Shown here one piece after another: positions 45,856 through 58,335 of a stretch of DNA of 64,000 nucleotides (positions are counted from its first letter, which is position 1; every line of letters starts with the position of its first letter). Under the pieces are notes generated by a model that did no database searches, had not been told where the DNA came from, and saw nothing but the letters and a program-made list of their open reading frames with translations. This DNA is from Scatophagus argus (lineage: Eukaryota; Chordata; Actinopteri; Scatophagidae): assembly GCF_020382885.2 (NCBI RefSeq), contig NC_058506.1, positions 4,154,001 to 4,218,000 on the forward strand, in the 5' to 3' direction. The translations under genes and the position numbers were made by a program.

Positions 45856-47205
45856 ATTAAATTATTTTTACTACATAAGCTGATATGCTCACGATTGTGG
45901 CCCTTACTGTGAGGGCACGAAAAGTTTCAGTGGTTATCAGTAGTGTGGGGGCTCAGCTGTCATAATATCAGATTTACACTATGCCGTTATTGTGGCCAAA
46001 CAAATCCAATATAACAATATTATCAAGATATCTTTAGAATATTGGGGAAAAAAATCTTTATCCATTAAATTCATCTTTGCGTATTGTTTTTTTTTTGTTT
46101 GTTTGTTTGTTTGTTTTTTTCACTTTTCTGCAAAAATTCCACTCAATATACTAGTGAGGTGGAGGGAGAGTCTGTAATTAATATGATAGTTATTGTTAAT
46201 ACCAGTATCCTACTACACCCCTGAAGGGGGTTGTTAATATTCACATTATTGAAAAATGGCTTCTTCCCCACATGGGTGCAAAACAAAAACAAAACAAACA
46301 AACAAAAAGAAAAACAACAGAAAAATCCAATGAAAAGAGAAAAGTGACAGCTCATCAGAATAAGCTGTAAGTAGCTGTAAGATCTGTTAAGAAATACTTG
46401 TTTTCCTTATGCACAGTCATGCATAATAAATAGTATAACGATACTGAGACTAATAGAATCAGTACAAAAAAGAATAACTCAATTGTTGATTTCTCGGATT
46501 TAGAGACATTCAGACGGCGCCTGTTTCATTGTGTGGTATGTGGAGGCTGAAGGCTGCCCCCTTGTGGATAACAGCTTGTATTGACCTACAAATAATCCAG
46601 CTGGTTTCCGGGAAATATTCACATGGTCAAATGGCAAAAGGTCAAGTAGCTTTTGGTAGGATTCTGAGAAGCTTTAATATAAAAAAACTGGGACATTTCA
46701 TGGAATTATTTACTTTTAATGTTCTTCATATTATTGCCGTCATCTGCAAGCACGTATCCTTGTCCATACAAAACGTCCGCCTCAAATTAAATTAAGAGAT
46801 TAGTTGCAGTTGGTGCACTTTCCCTCCTATTTATCATATGTTTTTTTGCTCTTACTAATATCTCAGTATACCACTCAGATCTCGTAGAAAAAAACCCCAT
46901 ACATGTAGCTGAGAAGGTGACTTTGGCAAATCCATAGGTTCACAATTAGATCAGGTACAGTGACAACACATTAACCCACAGTAACCAACAGTTCAACTTG
47001 AAACTAGTTAATTACGTAAATGGCATCGGCTTACATTTAAATTGGATTATATTAAAAATTTCACACCAAAAACAATAAACTCTATTTACTTTCATTGTAA
47101 ATGCATTGTTTTGTATTAATGTCGACCAGGGTTGGCTATATTCATGATGAAATTACATCAGTGAATGCAGCCACTGCACAAACAAAAAACACATGCCTGA
47201 CGCTA
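45856..47205. other. eurl-btg3 intergenic region
   Basis: AT-rich, with a (GTTT)n tract at 46086-46120 and an inverted (AAAC)n-type tract at 46280-46318. A CTCF-like core is read on the minus strand at 46554-46567 (CCACAAGGGGGCAG). I see no gene. Confidence 0.6.
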
Positions 47206-47427
47206 TGAGTCATAACAGTAATTGGCATGACTCACTCTTTCACTACCTAATTTTCTACCAATGACGGCGCTCGATTCTTCTCCCTGGAGCCAATGAGAAT
47301 GATCGGCGGGCGGGAATTGTGTTGTAAAGGGCGGGGTTTATAACCGAACCTCAAGGGTTCTTCTGCTGGCCAACTTCCCTCTGCCATTCATTTTTTGCTC
47401 GCATGTTGGGCCATTTCAGAAGAAAAG
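47206..47427 (+). promoter_or_regulatory. btg3: btg3 promoter and non-coding exon 1
   Basis: In order: two consensus AP-1 sites (TGAGTCA 47206-47212 and TGACTCA 47228-47234), two CCAAT boxes (47258 and 47290), GC boxes around 47307 and 47329, and a TATA-like tttataa (47337-47343). A short exon then ends at 47427 with the donor aaaag|gtgagt. The acceptor at 48358 leads to the coding exon. Promoter elements are inferred from motif order. Confidence 0.65.
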
Positions 47428-48392
47428 GTGAGTCAAACGTTTTTTATCCTCGTGTCTCACTATGTTATGTTAGTGTTTTTGATATGAGTTGTATGTCAGT
47501 ATATCATAATTTATTATAACTATTACATACTATTGTTATCGTATTTATAGAGCAGTTGCTGTGTTTGTTAGCAACATGAGGCTGTTAGCGTTGACCCAGC
47601 ACATTACCTATGCAGCTAATAGCTATATATATTCTGTTGAGGGAAAATTCTTATATGTTCACCACGAGGTTGAAACTAAGTTTCAAAAGCATTTCGGCGC
47701 CATTTCGTTATGCTGGCCGCGTTAGCCCACTAGCTGGATACAGTGGCCAGTGTTATGGAGAGTGCTGAAGCGTGGGTAACTGGAATTTGTGCGTCACTGC
47801 CCGCCTTTCTGGAAAACATTAATAATCGCCATACCGTTAACTGAAGACACTAGAATCTGAATAAAAACAAGAAACATTAGCTTTAATTGTATTAGTGCCT
47901 ATATTATTCAGTTTGTGATTTTAAACAAAAATAATCTCTAAAACAGCTATTGTTTCCAGGCGCACATGGACATTTAGCTCGCATTCATGAAAGGGATTTG
48001 CAAAGGCTTGAAAACGTCACTAGTCTTGGTAGGTTCTCTTACACAGCACACGAATAGGTTTTTTAAACGGATTTGGTGTAGCAGATAAGCAAACCACTAA
48101 AAAACCAAAAACCCTACAGTATATCAACCCTTGAGTTGGTTTCTCAGAGGTCTCAGAAATGTGTAATGGTAGTTCTGCTTGTCAAAAACGCAAAGAGGTT
48201 TACTCCACAATAAAAGGAAGACGTTACCATCTGGAAGTCAGTTCTGATTTTAACTTATTTAAACAATTTGTAGTGTTTTGTTGCTTTTTCCCCAGCTATC
48301 ATCTTGTCATTGAAACAGAAACCTGCTGCTCATCTGACTAATGTTAATTTGCTTACAGAGACTGTCTGGACGTAATGAAACGTATGTGAAAT

Positions 48393-51300
48393 ATGAGGAG
48401 AGAAATTGCAGCTGTGGTGTTTTTCCTGAAGAGGCTTGTGAAAAAGGGGGAGAAGTTGGAGTCGCAAAAGATTGAGCTGTTCGTTGAGAGGCTGGCTGTT
48501 GCACTGCAGGAGAAGTTCAAGGGGCACTGGTATCCTGAAAACCCCAGCAAAGGACAGGCGTACAGGTGCTGCTCTATGCCTTCTGTTTTTATTACGACCC
48601 AGATTCCAAAAACGTTAAGATGCTCTGTAAAACATGAATAAAATAGAATGGGATTATTTGCTAATCCTTTTTTAAACATGCTCAACTGAAAACAGTACAA
48701 AGACAAAATATTTATTTTTGTAAAATCAATTGTTTGTTTATTCTGAATGCGATACCAACGACAAGTGTCAAACAAGTTCGGAAAGGAGCAACTAAAGGCT
48801 ACAAAAGTTGTGTACTGTTTAAAAACCACCTGTTTGGAACGTTCCACAGGTAAACTGGTTCATTGGTAACCGGTGATAGGATCATAACTAGGTATGAAAG
48901 AGACATCTTGGAAAGGCTCAGGATGGAAAGACATTCACCATTTTGTCAAACACTGTGGGGACATACAGTCCAACATTTAAAGAACAGTGTTTCTCTATGC
49001 GTAGTTGCAAAGAATTTAGAGATTTCACGTCTGCGAGTCATAATGTCGTTGAAAGATCAGAGACTAGAGAAATCTCTGCATGTAAGGACCAAAGCCAAAA
49101 ACCAACATTAAATCTGTGACAATGCCAAGCCACATCCTGCATGTGATTGTGATCGCTTCGGTTTTCAAATTACCAGCCATGTTTACTCAAGGTTTCAGAT
49201 GGATGATTTGATCACCAAGCGTGGCATTCTTATTAATCTAAGTTACTGACAACCCTCAAAATTGTGAAATAATTACTGAAGACTGTTCTTCTGAAGACAG
49301 TGCACTCACTCATGGCATAATGAGTTTATTGTTCACACACAATATAGGTAACAACATACAGTGTCATATTTTCTGTGAAGGTGGGTGAGAGGGGGATGAG
49401 GGGAGTCGCATCACAGCACGCCTGTGAAAGGTCAGAATGGACAACAATGTCACTAATGGTTAAAACTCACAATAGCACAAAAAATGACAATTACTAGCAT
49501 GATCCACTGCGCTCTGAACAGACGCATTAAAACACAGAAGGTAATGTTTGCATTTTGAAACATAAAACAGCAAAATTTAACAAAATGCTCAATCCAGCAC
49601 TGTGCATGATGGGAAATGTTGCCGTCACTACACCAAACTTAGACACCAGACTGTGCTCTGTGTAGATTGCTATTTTACTCGGCTTCAGCATCACATTTAA
49701 AACATAGACTGGCCTGCCTTCAGCCTAGACCTGTCACCCAATGAAACTGTGTCGTGCATTATGAAGCACAGAATGTGACAACAGAGACCCCAGGGTCAAG
49801 CAGCTGAAGGCGTATATCAACCAAGAATGGTAGAAGAATATCCTCGGTTCACAAACACTTACTGTGTGATTAAAAAGAAAAGGTATTGTCACACTGTGGT
49901 AAATATACCTCTGTCCTGACTTTTTTTGGGAGATTTGGAAGGTATCAAATTCTGAATTGGTGTATATTTACAGAAAAGCAATTTTGTTTCTGCTTAAAAA
50001 TAACCTTGTCTTAATGCTGAATTCAGGTGAATATAGGTCAAAATGATTTGCAAATGATTGATTCTGTTTTTACTCTTTACGCAGTGTCTCGACTTAATCA
50101 GGGTAGTAGTTGCAGTTAGTGTTTTGTATGAAGGCCTTTACACTGAGTGGTAGAGGCAGCGTTCAGACTGTTTAAAATGACGCCCGTTGTTTGTGCTCTG
50201 CAGGTGCATCAGAGTTAACAGGTTCCACAGGCAGGATCCAGAGCTGCTTCGGGCCTGCCTGGAGAGTGGAGTTCAGTACGGTGACCTGAGACTGCCTCGT
50301 GAGCTCACATTGTGGGTGGACCCTGGGGAGGTCTGTTGCAGGTGAGACTTTAAATTTGCCACAAATTGCTGGGGGGGGGGGAGACGACGATGGTTGCTTT
50401 AACGTAATGCAACTGAAAGACTTTAAAACTTTAACTGTTGTAAAATGTCACTGGAAGAGTGGTTTTACAAAGTTAAGAAAAGTAATTGGTGTGTGTTGTT
50501 ATTCTAACAATATAAAACAGTTGCTCACAGTTTACTCATATCTACAGTCACTGATATCCATGTAGCTTGGAGTTTGAACAGATTAACGCTCTCCTAATTG
50601 CCACATGCAGTCATTTTTTTTTTATTTAGTTTGTCGGCCATTTCTGGACTTTCTAATCCTGAACTTTTCAGGATCACTTAAACTGGAGTCGTTGATGGCA
50701 TAAGAAAAATCATTTGCAATAAAAACCTTTTTCAACTTAATCTTTGGCTCACTGATAAAGTTCCCACAATACCAGAATACTGTATGTATGTGCATGTGCA
50801 AAAACACAATACTCAGTACCAACAGGTGTGCTACTGTTAACATCTGTGCAACTTTGGGTTGAAAATCTGAGTGATTTTTTATTTATTTATTTATTTCTTT
50901 TTTAATTCAGTACTTTTGGTGCACATTGTGTTGTTGTGGTTTGCAGTATCAATGAAGTATTGATACTTATGACAACCTTAATTTACACACATCTGTTCAA
51001 TAATTGTCCAGACCTATTGTGTAATGTGTTTTCTGTCTATTCCTGTTATTAGATATGGAGAGCAGAATCCTTGTTTCTCTGTGGCCAGTTTCTCTAACGA
51101 TGATGAGGAGGACAAAGATGTTGCAAAGAAGGTGACAAGTGCTTTGGAGAGAGTGACATCAGACTACCACTCAGGATCTTCCTCTGATGAAGAGAGCATG
51201 CACACATCGCCCCTCACTATCTCCAACACCTGCCGTGATCACCAGGTATTGTACAATAAAATTTGTAATTCCTGTGTGTATGTGTGTGAAGACAGACACA

Positions 51301-51864
51301 CAGACTCAATCGAATAGCAAGTTTTCATCAAGTTTGGGTCAGTTTACAAAAACATTGCAGGTTCAGGCAAGTGGGTCAGTAAGCAGCAAAGCAAGGTTCC
51401 AAGTAAGTTATTAGTAACTTACTGAAATATTACATGCTTTCTTTTGATTATGATCAGCAATGATGCCATCCTGACCATTGACTTTTTGTCAATATACTGA
51501 CAAAACTACAATGAAACGCTGATGTGATGTTAATATGCTGGGCTCAAATAAGTTATTTTGCGCAGTAACTGAAAATCGGGTGCTTAATGGGGTCTTGGGC
51601 TAGGATTGTTTGTGTTGTAGTTGATGGCAGCTTTTATTGATTTTCATTTTCCCTTTTAAGGCGATGAATCCAGCTGCTCCTACGTGGCATCCTAAGAAGA
51701 TGGTACCAGGGAAGGGTCACGTCCTTCCGCGGCCTCACTACAGCTTCAGGCCTCGCAGCAGAGCCCCACACACTTTGAAGCATAATCTGTGGGTGCCTCC
51801 TTCCTATAGAGGAGGTTCTGGATACTGGGACACAAACCAAAATCTGGCATATTGTTACACTTAG
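48393..51864 (+). CDS. btg3: btg3, BTG/Tob family anti-proliferative protein
   Basis: Coding exons: 48393-48565, 50204-50341, 51053-51245, 51661-51864 (TAG), 235 aa (human about 252). The start is the ATG giving MRREIAAVVFFLKRLV, where the family begins. The BTG domain fills residues 1 to about 115, with box A around HWYPENPSKGQAYRCIRVN and box B [20 protein letters not shown]. A Ser-rich acidic stretch follows (SDYHSGSSSDEES), as in BTG3. The C-terminal exon is Pro/His/Tyr-rich and diverged. BTG proteins bind the CCR4-NOT deadenylase subunits CNOT7/8 and restrain the cell cycle; BTG3 also affects Src and E2F1. Intron 2 is filled by a Tc1/mariner element. An isoform with an extra exon before the last one, as in human, cannot be excluded. 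Confidence 0.95.
48594..50096 (+). mobile_element. Degenerate Tc1/mariner DNA transposon
   Basis: Long imperfect terminal inverted repeats of about 110 bp are visible. The left end, with ttccaaaaacgttaagatgc, and the right end, read in reverse, share ttgcaaatcat-like and gaaaacagtacaaagac-like blocks. Inside are transposase remnants: an HTH-like VSLCVVAKNLEISRL near 48995-49040, and ctggcctgccttcagcctag near 49706, which corresponds to the DWPACSPDL-type catalytic region. Frames are broken, the central part is deleted, and about 550 bp of unrelated sequence interrupts it. It lies wholly in btg3 intron 2. Confidence 0.8.
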
Positions 51865-53040
51865 GAATCATGGTACTTATTGTTCACACTGGACATTAAA
51901 GCTGAAGACAGGTTAAGGTGACTGACCAATGTTTTTCTTTTTTTAATATCAATTTTTATAGCTTGCATATCGATTGTTTTTGAGAAAAGTATTTTGCACT
52001 TTAGACCATTGGTTAGAGTAGTATAAATCACTTGTATTAGATAATGAAATTGGAATACTACACATGTAGTTCTGAAGTACTGTATTTTTACAATGGAGGT
52101 ATCCATGTAATGTGTGCCACCTATTGTCCTTTGTGAGAAAATGTTTTATTTATTCATAGTATAGAATTGTCAGATGTCTAGGCTTAAATTTACGGAGTTT
52201 TATTAAACACGGTTTTCAAGCATCATGGAGTGCCATATTTATTGTTTTGGTGTTTTGATAAAGGGTGCTCCAAGTTTTTTGGTTTTTTTTTTTTTTGGTT
52301 TTTTGGCATGTCTGTGGTTTGGCTTTTGGCTTTTGCCTTTATTTGTTGGATGACTGGAGAAGAGAAATTGAAAATATCAGGGCTGAACTCAGACATGGGG
52401 ACATTGTAGTTACATGGTGTTTCTGACCCACTGATGAGCAGGACACTTTTTGTTAGAGACATATGTTGCACTGTTCTGACGGTTTAACATGCATTTTGTG
52501 GTAATGTTGAGCTCGAAGGGTTTGTTCACCAGGATAATTTTTCAAGTGTAATCTTCAAATGCTATTAGCACAACCAATTAAGTTCCATTGTTTGTGTGGT
52601 GGCAGTCTTTTCAGATACTAGATACTGACAGGCCTAAATGGAGATGTGAGTATTGCTGTGAACTCTTAATGCATTACAATACATACTGCCTGTGCATCTA
52701 TTTTTGGTGTTCAAGAACCCTTCAGTATACTGCATAATATATGCATAATATCACACACAGTGTAGAAATATTCTTTATTTTAACAAATTGCAAATATTTG
52801 CTCTCTGACTTGTATGGTCAAGATTGGCTATACTGGAGCACCACCATCATTTTATGCTGGTCTGGGTCACAGCCAGGTGTTCTCTTTGCTGGGCAGCAAA
52901 TTGACAGTATTACTATGTTCAATCCAAACATCACTTCAACCCACCATAAGAATAATTAGGAAGTGTGCAAGACGCTTATTAAGTCCACAGTTTTAGTACC
53001 TTGATAAATAGACATGGGATTGATGGTCAAGAATAATAAA
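51865..53040 (+). other. btg3: btg3 3'UTR (putative extent)
   Basis: Non-coding sequence with poly(A) signal candidates ATTAAA 51895-51900, ATTAAA 52202-52207 and AATAAA 53035-53040. A T-rich tract lies at 52275-52305. The real end is not known. Confidence 0.45.
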
Positions 53041-53415
53041 TAAATTAATAAAGATATGCATAAATTGTGAAACTAATTTTAAAAACGTTAGAGGAATAAT
53101 AAGGAATAAAAATGTTGTTTAATCCTTTGGAAATATAACACTAAGTCTCCTTTGGTCTTGGAAATACTGGTTGAACACAAATAAGCAATGATTAAATGCC
53201 ACTGTAATGACTCTGACGTTGCTCAGGCCTTGACAATTTTATATGCCTGGATGGGCACTGCTTTCCCTCTAGGGTGGTAGGCAAAGCCTCCCATAAAGTT
53301 ACATAAACGGGTTTAGGTCCTCAAGGGCGGCACCTGGACGAGACGCACAAGGGGGAACCATGGAGGAAAACAACAGAGTCTTTGTTAATAAATGCTAGGG
53401 AGGTTTCTTGTTCGT

Positions 53416-53631
53416 CCGGCAGGGGGCACCACAGCCTTTCCTTCGGGAAGACCGTGTGTCACGTGACTCCCTGCGGCGCGATCCGCTGTGCACCTGCAGA
53501 GAGCGGCGGAGGAGGAGGAGGAGTGGAGTTTGGATGCTTTGGTCGAGCTGGGCTGCCGCGTCTCCCTCGAATTCAGCATAAGTTAGCTGACCAAGTTTCA
53601 CCGAAGAAGTCGTGGAATAGCTGGAACAGGA
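53416..53631 (+). promoter_or_regulatory. CpG-rich promoter and 5'UTR of the last gene
   Basis: Higher GC and CpG than the surroundings. It carries a CTCF-like core ccggcagggggcac (53416-53429), an E-box CACGTG (53460-53465), and a GGA-repeat purine tract (53504-53525). It runs directly into the ATG of the exon at 53632. No TATA box. Confidence 0.6.
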
Positions 53632-53683
53632 ATGGAGCTTTCGATAGCGCGGTTCTTCTGTTTACTGTTGAGCCTGTTTGCAG
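53632..53683 (+). CDS. Signal-peptide first exon, probably cxadr (partial)
   Basis: The ATG opens MELSIARFFCLLLSLFAG, a typical signal-peptide n-region and hydrophobic core. It ends in phase 1 at the donor cag|gtaagt. Signal exons ending in phase 1 are the rule for immunoglobulin-superfamily surface proteins. The next gene after BTG3 in human is CXADR, a tight-junction adhesion protein with two Ig domains, so cxadr is the best guess. The exon is too short for homology. In human, CXADR and BTG3 are convergent, but this exon points the same way as btg3, so either cxadr is inverted here or this is another secreted or membrane protein. No further exon is seen to the window end. Confidence 0.45.
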
Positions 53684-56600
53684 GTAAGTTTTGTGTCACC
53701 TACCGCTTAGCTAGTTTGATTGTAATTTTTCACTAAAACGGCAGCGAGACTCTGGTCAGCCGTGTAACGTTACAATAACGTCAACGTTAGCACTGGCGTT
53801 TTCATGGAATCTGACGCTTTTCGATAACTTAAAATCGAAGGATACGTTTCCATTGCCTCAAAGTTTCTATGATTAATATTTAATTTCTTTAGTGGTTAAC
53901 CGCATCACATGTGAATACACTTAAAGCAAATTGACCATCAGGGAGTAACTCCGAGCCAAGGTCAGTTTAGTTAGCTAGCACAACAGAACAACTACCCGGC
54001 CAAACTGATTTTAAATTTCAGTTTAAGTACTTGCATTACAACTAAGTCAGGTTATTTGTAAAAGAAGTACTATTTACTGGAGGTAGAAGGCGAAAGAAAC
54101 GCGAAGAAGAAGCAAAAAGAAAGGACAACAGATAATAAATCAAAGTTTTCCAACGGTATTTCGGGTGTCGTATACTCATTTCACCTAAGTTACCCTAATA
54201 CATTGATCTGATTTAATACATCAGCGTGGCTGTCTTTAGGTTGATATTTGTTCTCTGAATGAATGGTTATTAAAACGTATAGTATTGTGTCTTAGGTCCA
54301 TACAGTCATTAGACGGTAGATGGTTTTAGGGATGTTTCCCGAAACCAGATGTCTGCCTATTTCCGTGTGATGCATGATTTTAGGTTTATCGTCTGTTGCT
54401 TAACAGGAAACACAATAGGTTGATCTGCTTTCAAACCTGTGGCTACAGGACTTCAAAGTGCTGCGTTTTTTGTCTGCCATCTGCCAGCAGTGCTGGACCC
54501 CTCCCCCCCACCGAAATCCCAGGTTATCATATATAATTTAACTACATGTGTCTTCCTCTTGACAGATTTGTTGATGTTGGTGTCATTGACTTATTCAAAT
54601 GTTTCACCCTCGTTTGATGAAAGTTCAGTCCCAGCGACCCGCACCTAAGAGGGCATTTGGTGTCTGTTGATACTGTTGGTGGGAGCAAAGGGCAATAAAT
54701 GGAAAGTTGTATTGTTATGTTATTGTAGTTTCAGTTTTATGTGGCTGGGCGTGGTTGTTGAGTGAGGAATTTACAATGAAACCAGCAGTTCACTCCTCCC
54801 ACTTGAAATAATATTATGAAACATATTTTTTACAGGGTCATCTTTTAGTCTCAGTCAATGGCATGTCATGGTAGTTATTGAAATATTTTCTGAGATTTTC
54901 ATGGGAAGCCACAGGCAGGGCAGTGGCACTCTAGTATGTTGATTAGTGCGAAACTGCATGTAATGAAGAAGTGCTTTGTTCCGAATCTTTCAGCACATCT
55001 CTTCATGTAAACGCTAGGGCACCGAGTGTAATATAATGTTTACGTAGTGTGTTGTTTAGCTTTCTTTTGTCTCCTGATTCACATTGTTGTGTCCACTAGT
55101 TTGGGCTCATTACCATCTTAATGGCATCATTTAGATGCTGTTCCACTTCAGCAGACAAGAACAGTATTTGCCAGACTCATAGCATACTTTTAACATGGCT
55201 TAGGAATACACAATAATGTTCTATCCTCTTTTAAATGGCAGAATAACAAGTGGGGTCTTTCTGCTCCATTTTCTATGCTTGAGTTCCCCACATGGCATGT
55301 AATCTAAAATGTGGACAAAAGAAATGCAATTGCAAAAAGGAGATCTGAAATACTTGAAAGTATGGTCAGTGTTTAGGATTTAGTACAACTGCAGCCTTCA
55401 CATTGTCAAAGAGAATTATATTTGGTCATTGTTTATGGGTATCAGGCTATGCTTTTCAGAAAGGAGATTGTTATCATAAAGCCATGTGAGTTATCATCTT
55501 TAGATAAATTTTCAAATACTCGGTTTGTGGCAATGTTCCTAAAAGCTGGAGGTAAGCTGGTTGTTGCCCTCCCACTTCTGCACAGTCTTTCGTGTTAAAA
55601 AATAAGCATTGTAGTAATGTTTTTCATGAATTTGTTATTGTTAAATCAATTAAGCAATTTGATACAGGGAAGGGAGAATGAATGTTTGTACAGTGTAGTT
55701 GTGAAAATGTTTGACTTGGACCGGAAACTAACTGTTGTGGGGCTGGCTGTTGCTTGTAAGAGTGACACATGACAGTAGTTCTGCTTACAATATCTTCAGA
55801 ATGTTTGCTGAATGATTTCATAATTAACCTCCACATCTTTAAAAATAAGAAAGTATGCTCTGTGCTCCAGAGAGTCTGCTGACAACAAGTCTGTTTATTA
55901 TCTGTCTATATATCATCATAGTTTTTGTCCAGGAAATGCTAGGCTTATGTGTTTGTTAATCATAAGATATTATGGGGAGCCCTGCCTGGATTGACATGCC
56001 AGTCTTAATTTCTGTTTGGCAGTCTGTACTCGTTGCAGAGGACCTGAAAGGCCATTTTCCCTGCCACAGTGCTGTTAGACCTGCTCTTGTACTGTTTGAC
56101 CCCTCCCTCCTCTACTCCCTGTTTGGGTCAAGAGTGAAGCCACTGGTCTAGGATAAACAGAAACCTGGTGAACCTATGAGCAGGCGCAGAAAGCAGTTAC
56201 CTGATAAGCCTACAACCAAAGGCTGGTTGCTTGGTTACCTTTTGAAAACAGACACACAGTTCCAGGGTTTGTACTTGTGTGTGCTCCAATTACTCTAGAA
56301 AGTTACCCTGCCCCTTACTTGCATGTATGTACTAGGTCCTCTTTTACAGCAGAAAAATATAAGTGCTGTTTTGCACAGTAGATGCTACAGATGTATGATG
56401 TGGAACAGCTATTGTCACTCTTAAAGATTTGTGTGTGTTAATGGCACCAGTGCGTATGAAGAAATATTTACAACCACAGGTGGGTGGAGGCATCCACTGC
56501 ACAACCTGAGTCATTGTCATTGGCTCCACGCAGACAGTAATGACTTGAGGTCACATTCAGTTGTCATGACCCAGCAGTCCAACACCAGTACTTGACTCCT

Positions 56601-58021
56601 GTTGGCTGAAACATGTCAAAGCCACAGCTTCACCTCCAAACAAGCAGCCACCCACTCTGCCTGGAGCCCCCTGTCCTTGGAAATAAAGCAGGAACATGTA
56701 GAATCGGATTACACTCCAGGGACACTGCTTTGTCCTCCACAATCTGATGATGGGGACGACCAAGCATGAATATTCACAGCCCCGGATGTTAATATTTTAG
56801 CACGGCAGCACAGTACAAGCCCCGTGCCAACTCCTGTTCACCTACATGAGAGTGAAAAGCTGATCCCGCGTTTACCTCGCCACATTAACTGCCTCTTGCC
56901 TCTTTTTTTCCCCTCCCTTCATTTCATATCTGAATTACTGAATGAACAAATTGCTGCCTGCTAGAGAATCAGTGAAAATGATTAATAGTGGTGCTTGTTT
57001 CTGTGTCCTCTTAATGGCTGTGCAGCCACTCTGTATTCAGAGCTCATTTCTTTTTCACAGGTATGGGGTAAAACTGTCTCGTGGGCTGCTGCCAAAGCAT
57101 TCTTATGGGAAAATATATTGGCAAGATTATACTTGAATCCCTTGGTCATGAAGTCAATGTTACATCAGCAGATACTTCAACTTTGTCTGTCTTCTAACTT
57201 CAGTAACACTCTGGCCACAGTATTATTGACCCACTGTCAGCACTAGGCTCCCTAGAGGCATGCAAATTATATGCTGTATTTCTGTGGAGCAGTTTTGCCC
57301 TAATGAGACAAAGTGGTGGCTGATCACTTCATAAAGGCAATGCTTTAATGTGTACATGGGGCCTAGGGGACCATCATGTACTGATCAGTTTGCCTGTTTT
57401 GTCTAATCAATCACTGAGAAGTGTCTATCTACCTAAAATGATGTGAAAACAAAGAAAAGCAGCAAATTCCTTTGTTTTCAGAAGCTAAAACTATTAAATG
57501 TTTGAAACTGACAGCTGACTTAAATGATTAGCCATGGTTTTGTATTTGTAATTACAGTTCATTACAGAATGTTGTTAATGAGAGTGTATGATTAAATCAG
57601 TTGATAGGCAGTGTTGTATTACAGCCCCTAGTTGGAACTGCAACAAGTATTGTCAAAATTACATATATTTATCATAAATAGAAAAAAACAGTCGTGCCGA
57701 TTCATCACATCCAACAGGGATTACCTTGTAATCACATTTGTACAATTACTATCACCAAGAGTGATCATCAAGAGTTGTTTTCAGTCAACTCATGTTTCTA
57801 ATGTTGACTAGCTAGACAGTAAATTCATCCACCAGGTACATCTCAATTCAATTGAGTCACCTGGAATTAATCTCTTTAGTTTAGAAAGTTAAAATTCAGA
57901 ATACTTGTCAGTTGTGGTTTCCTGCTTATCAAGCAGTGTTGTCATCCGAGAATTAGCCTCATGCTAAAACTTTCATCCATTTAGGATCTAAACATTTAAA
58001 TTTGCTGGCAGGAGTGCAGAT

Positions 58022-58335
58022 GGGCAGCACGGGGGTGCAATGGTTAGCACTGTCGCCTCATAGCAAGAACCCCGGTCTCTGCCCTTCTATGTGGAGTTTG
58101 CATGTTCTCCCTGTGCCTGCGTGGGTTTTTTCTGGGTACCCCGGCTTCCTCCCACAATACCAAAAACATACACATTAGGTTAATTGGCTACTCTACATTG
58201 CCCCTAGGTGTGATTGAGAGTGTGTGGTTGTCTGATTGACTGGCGACCAGTCCAGGGTGTACCCCGCCTTTCGCCCGTAGTCAGCTGGGATAGGCTCCAG
58301 CTCCCCTGCGACCGGTATAGAAAATGGATGGATGG
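58022..58335 (+). mobile_element. tRNA-derived SINE, family B, near full length
   Basis: From gggcagcacgggggtgcaat through ggagtttgcatgttctccc and gaccagtccagggtgtaccc to the tail atggatggatgg. Target-site duplication gagtgcagatgg at 58012-58023 and 58339-58350. The B-box region present in the copy at 7318 is missing here. Confidence 0.85.

Noticed and set aside
52223..52471. Minus-strand frame that could have been the cxadr 3' end expected from human gene order
   Set aside because: No transmembrane segment, Ig fold or C-terminal PDZ motif; Lys-rich run comes from poly(T).
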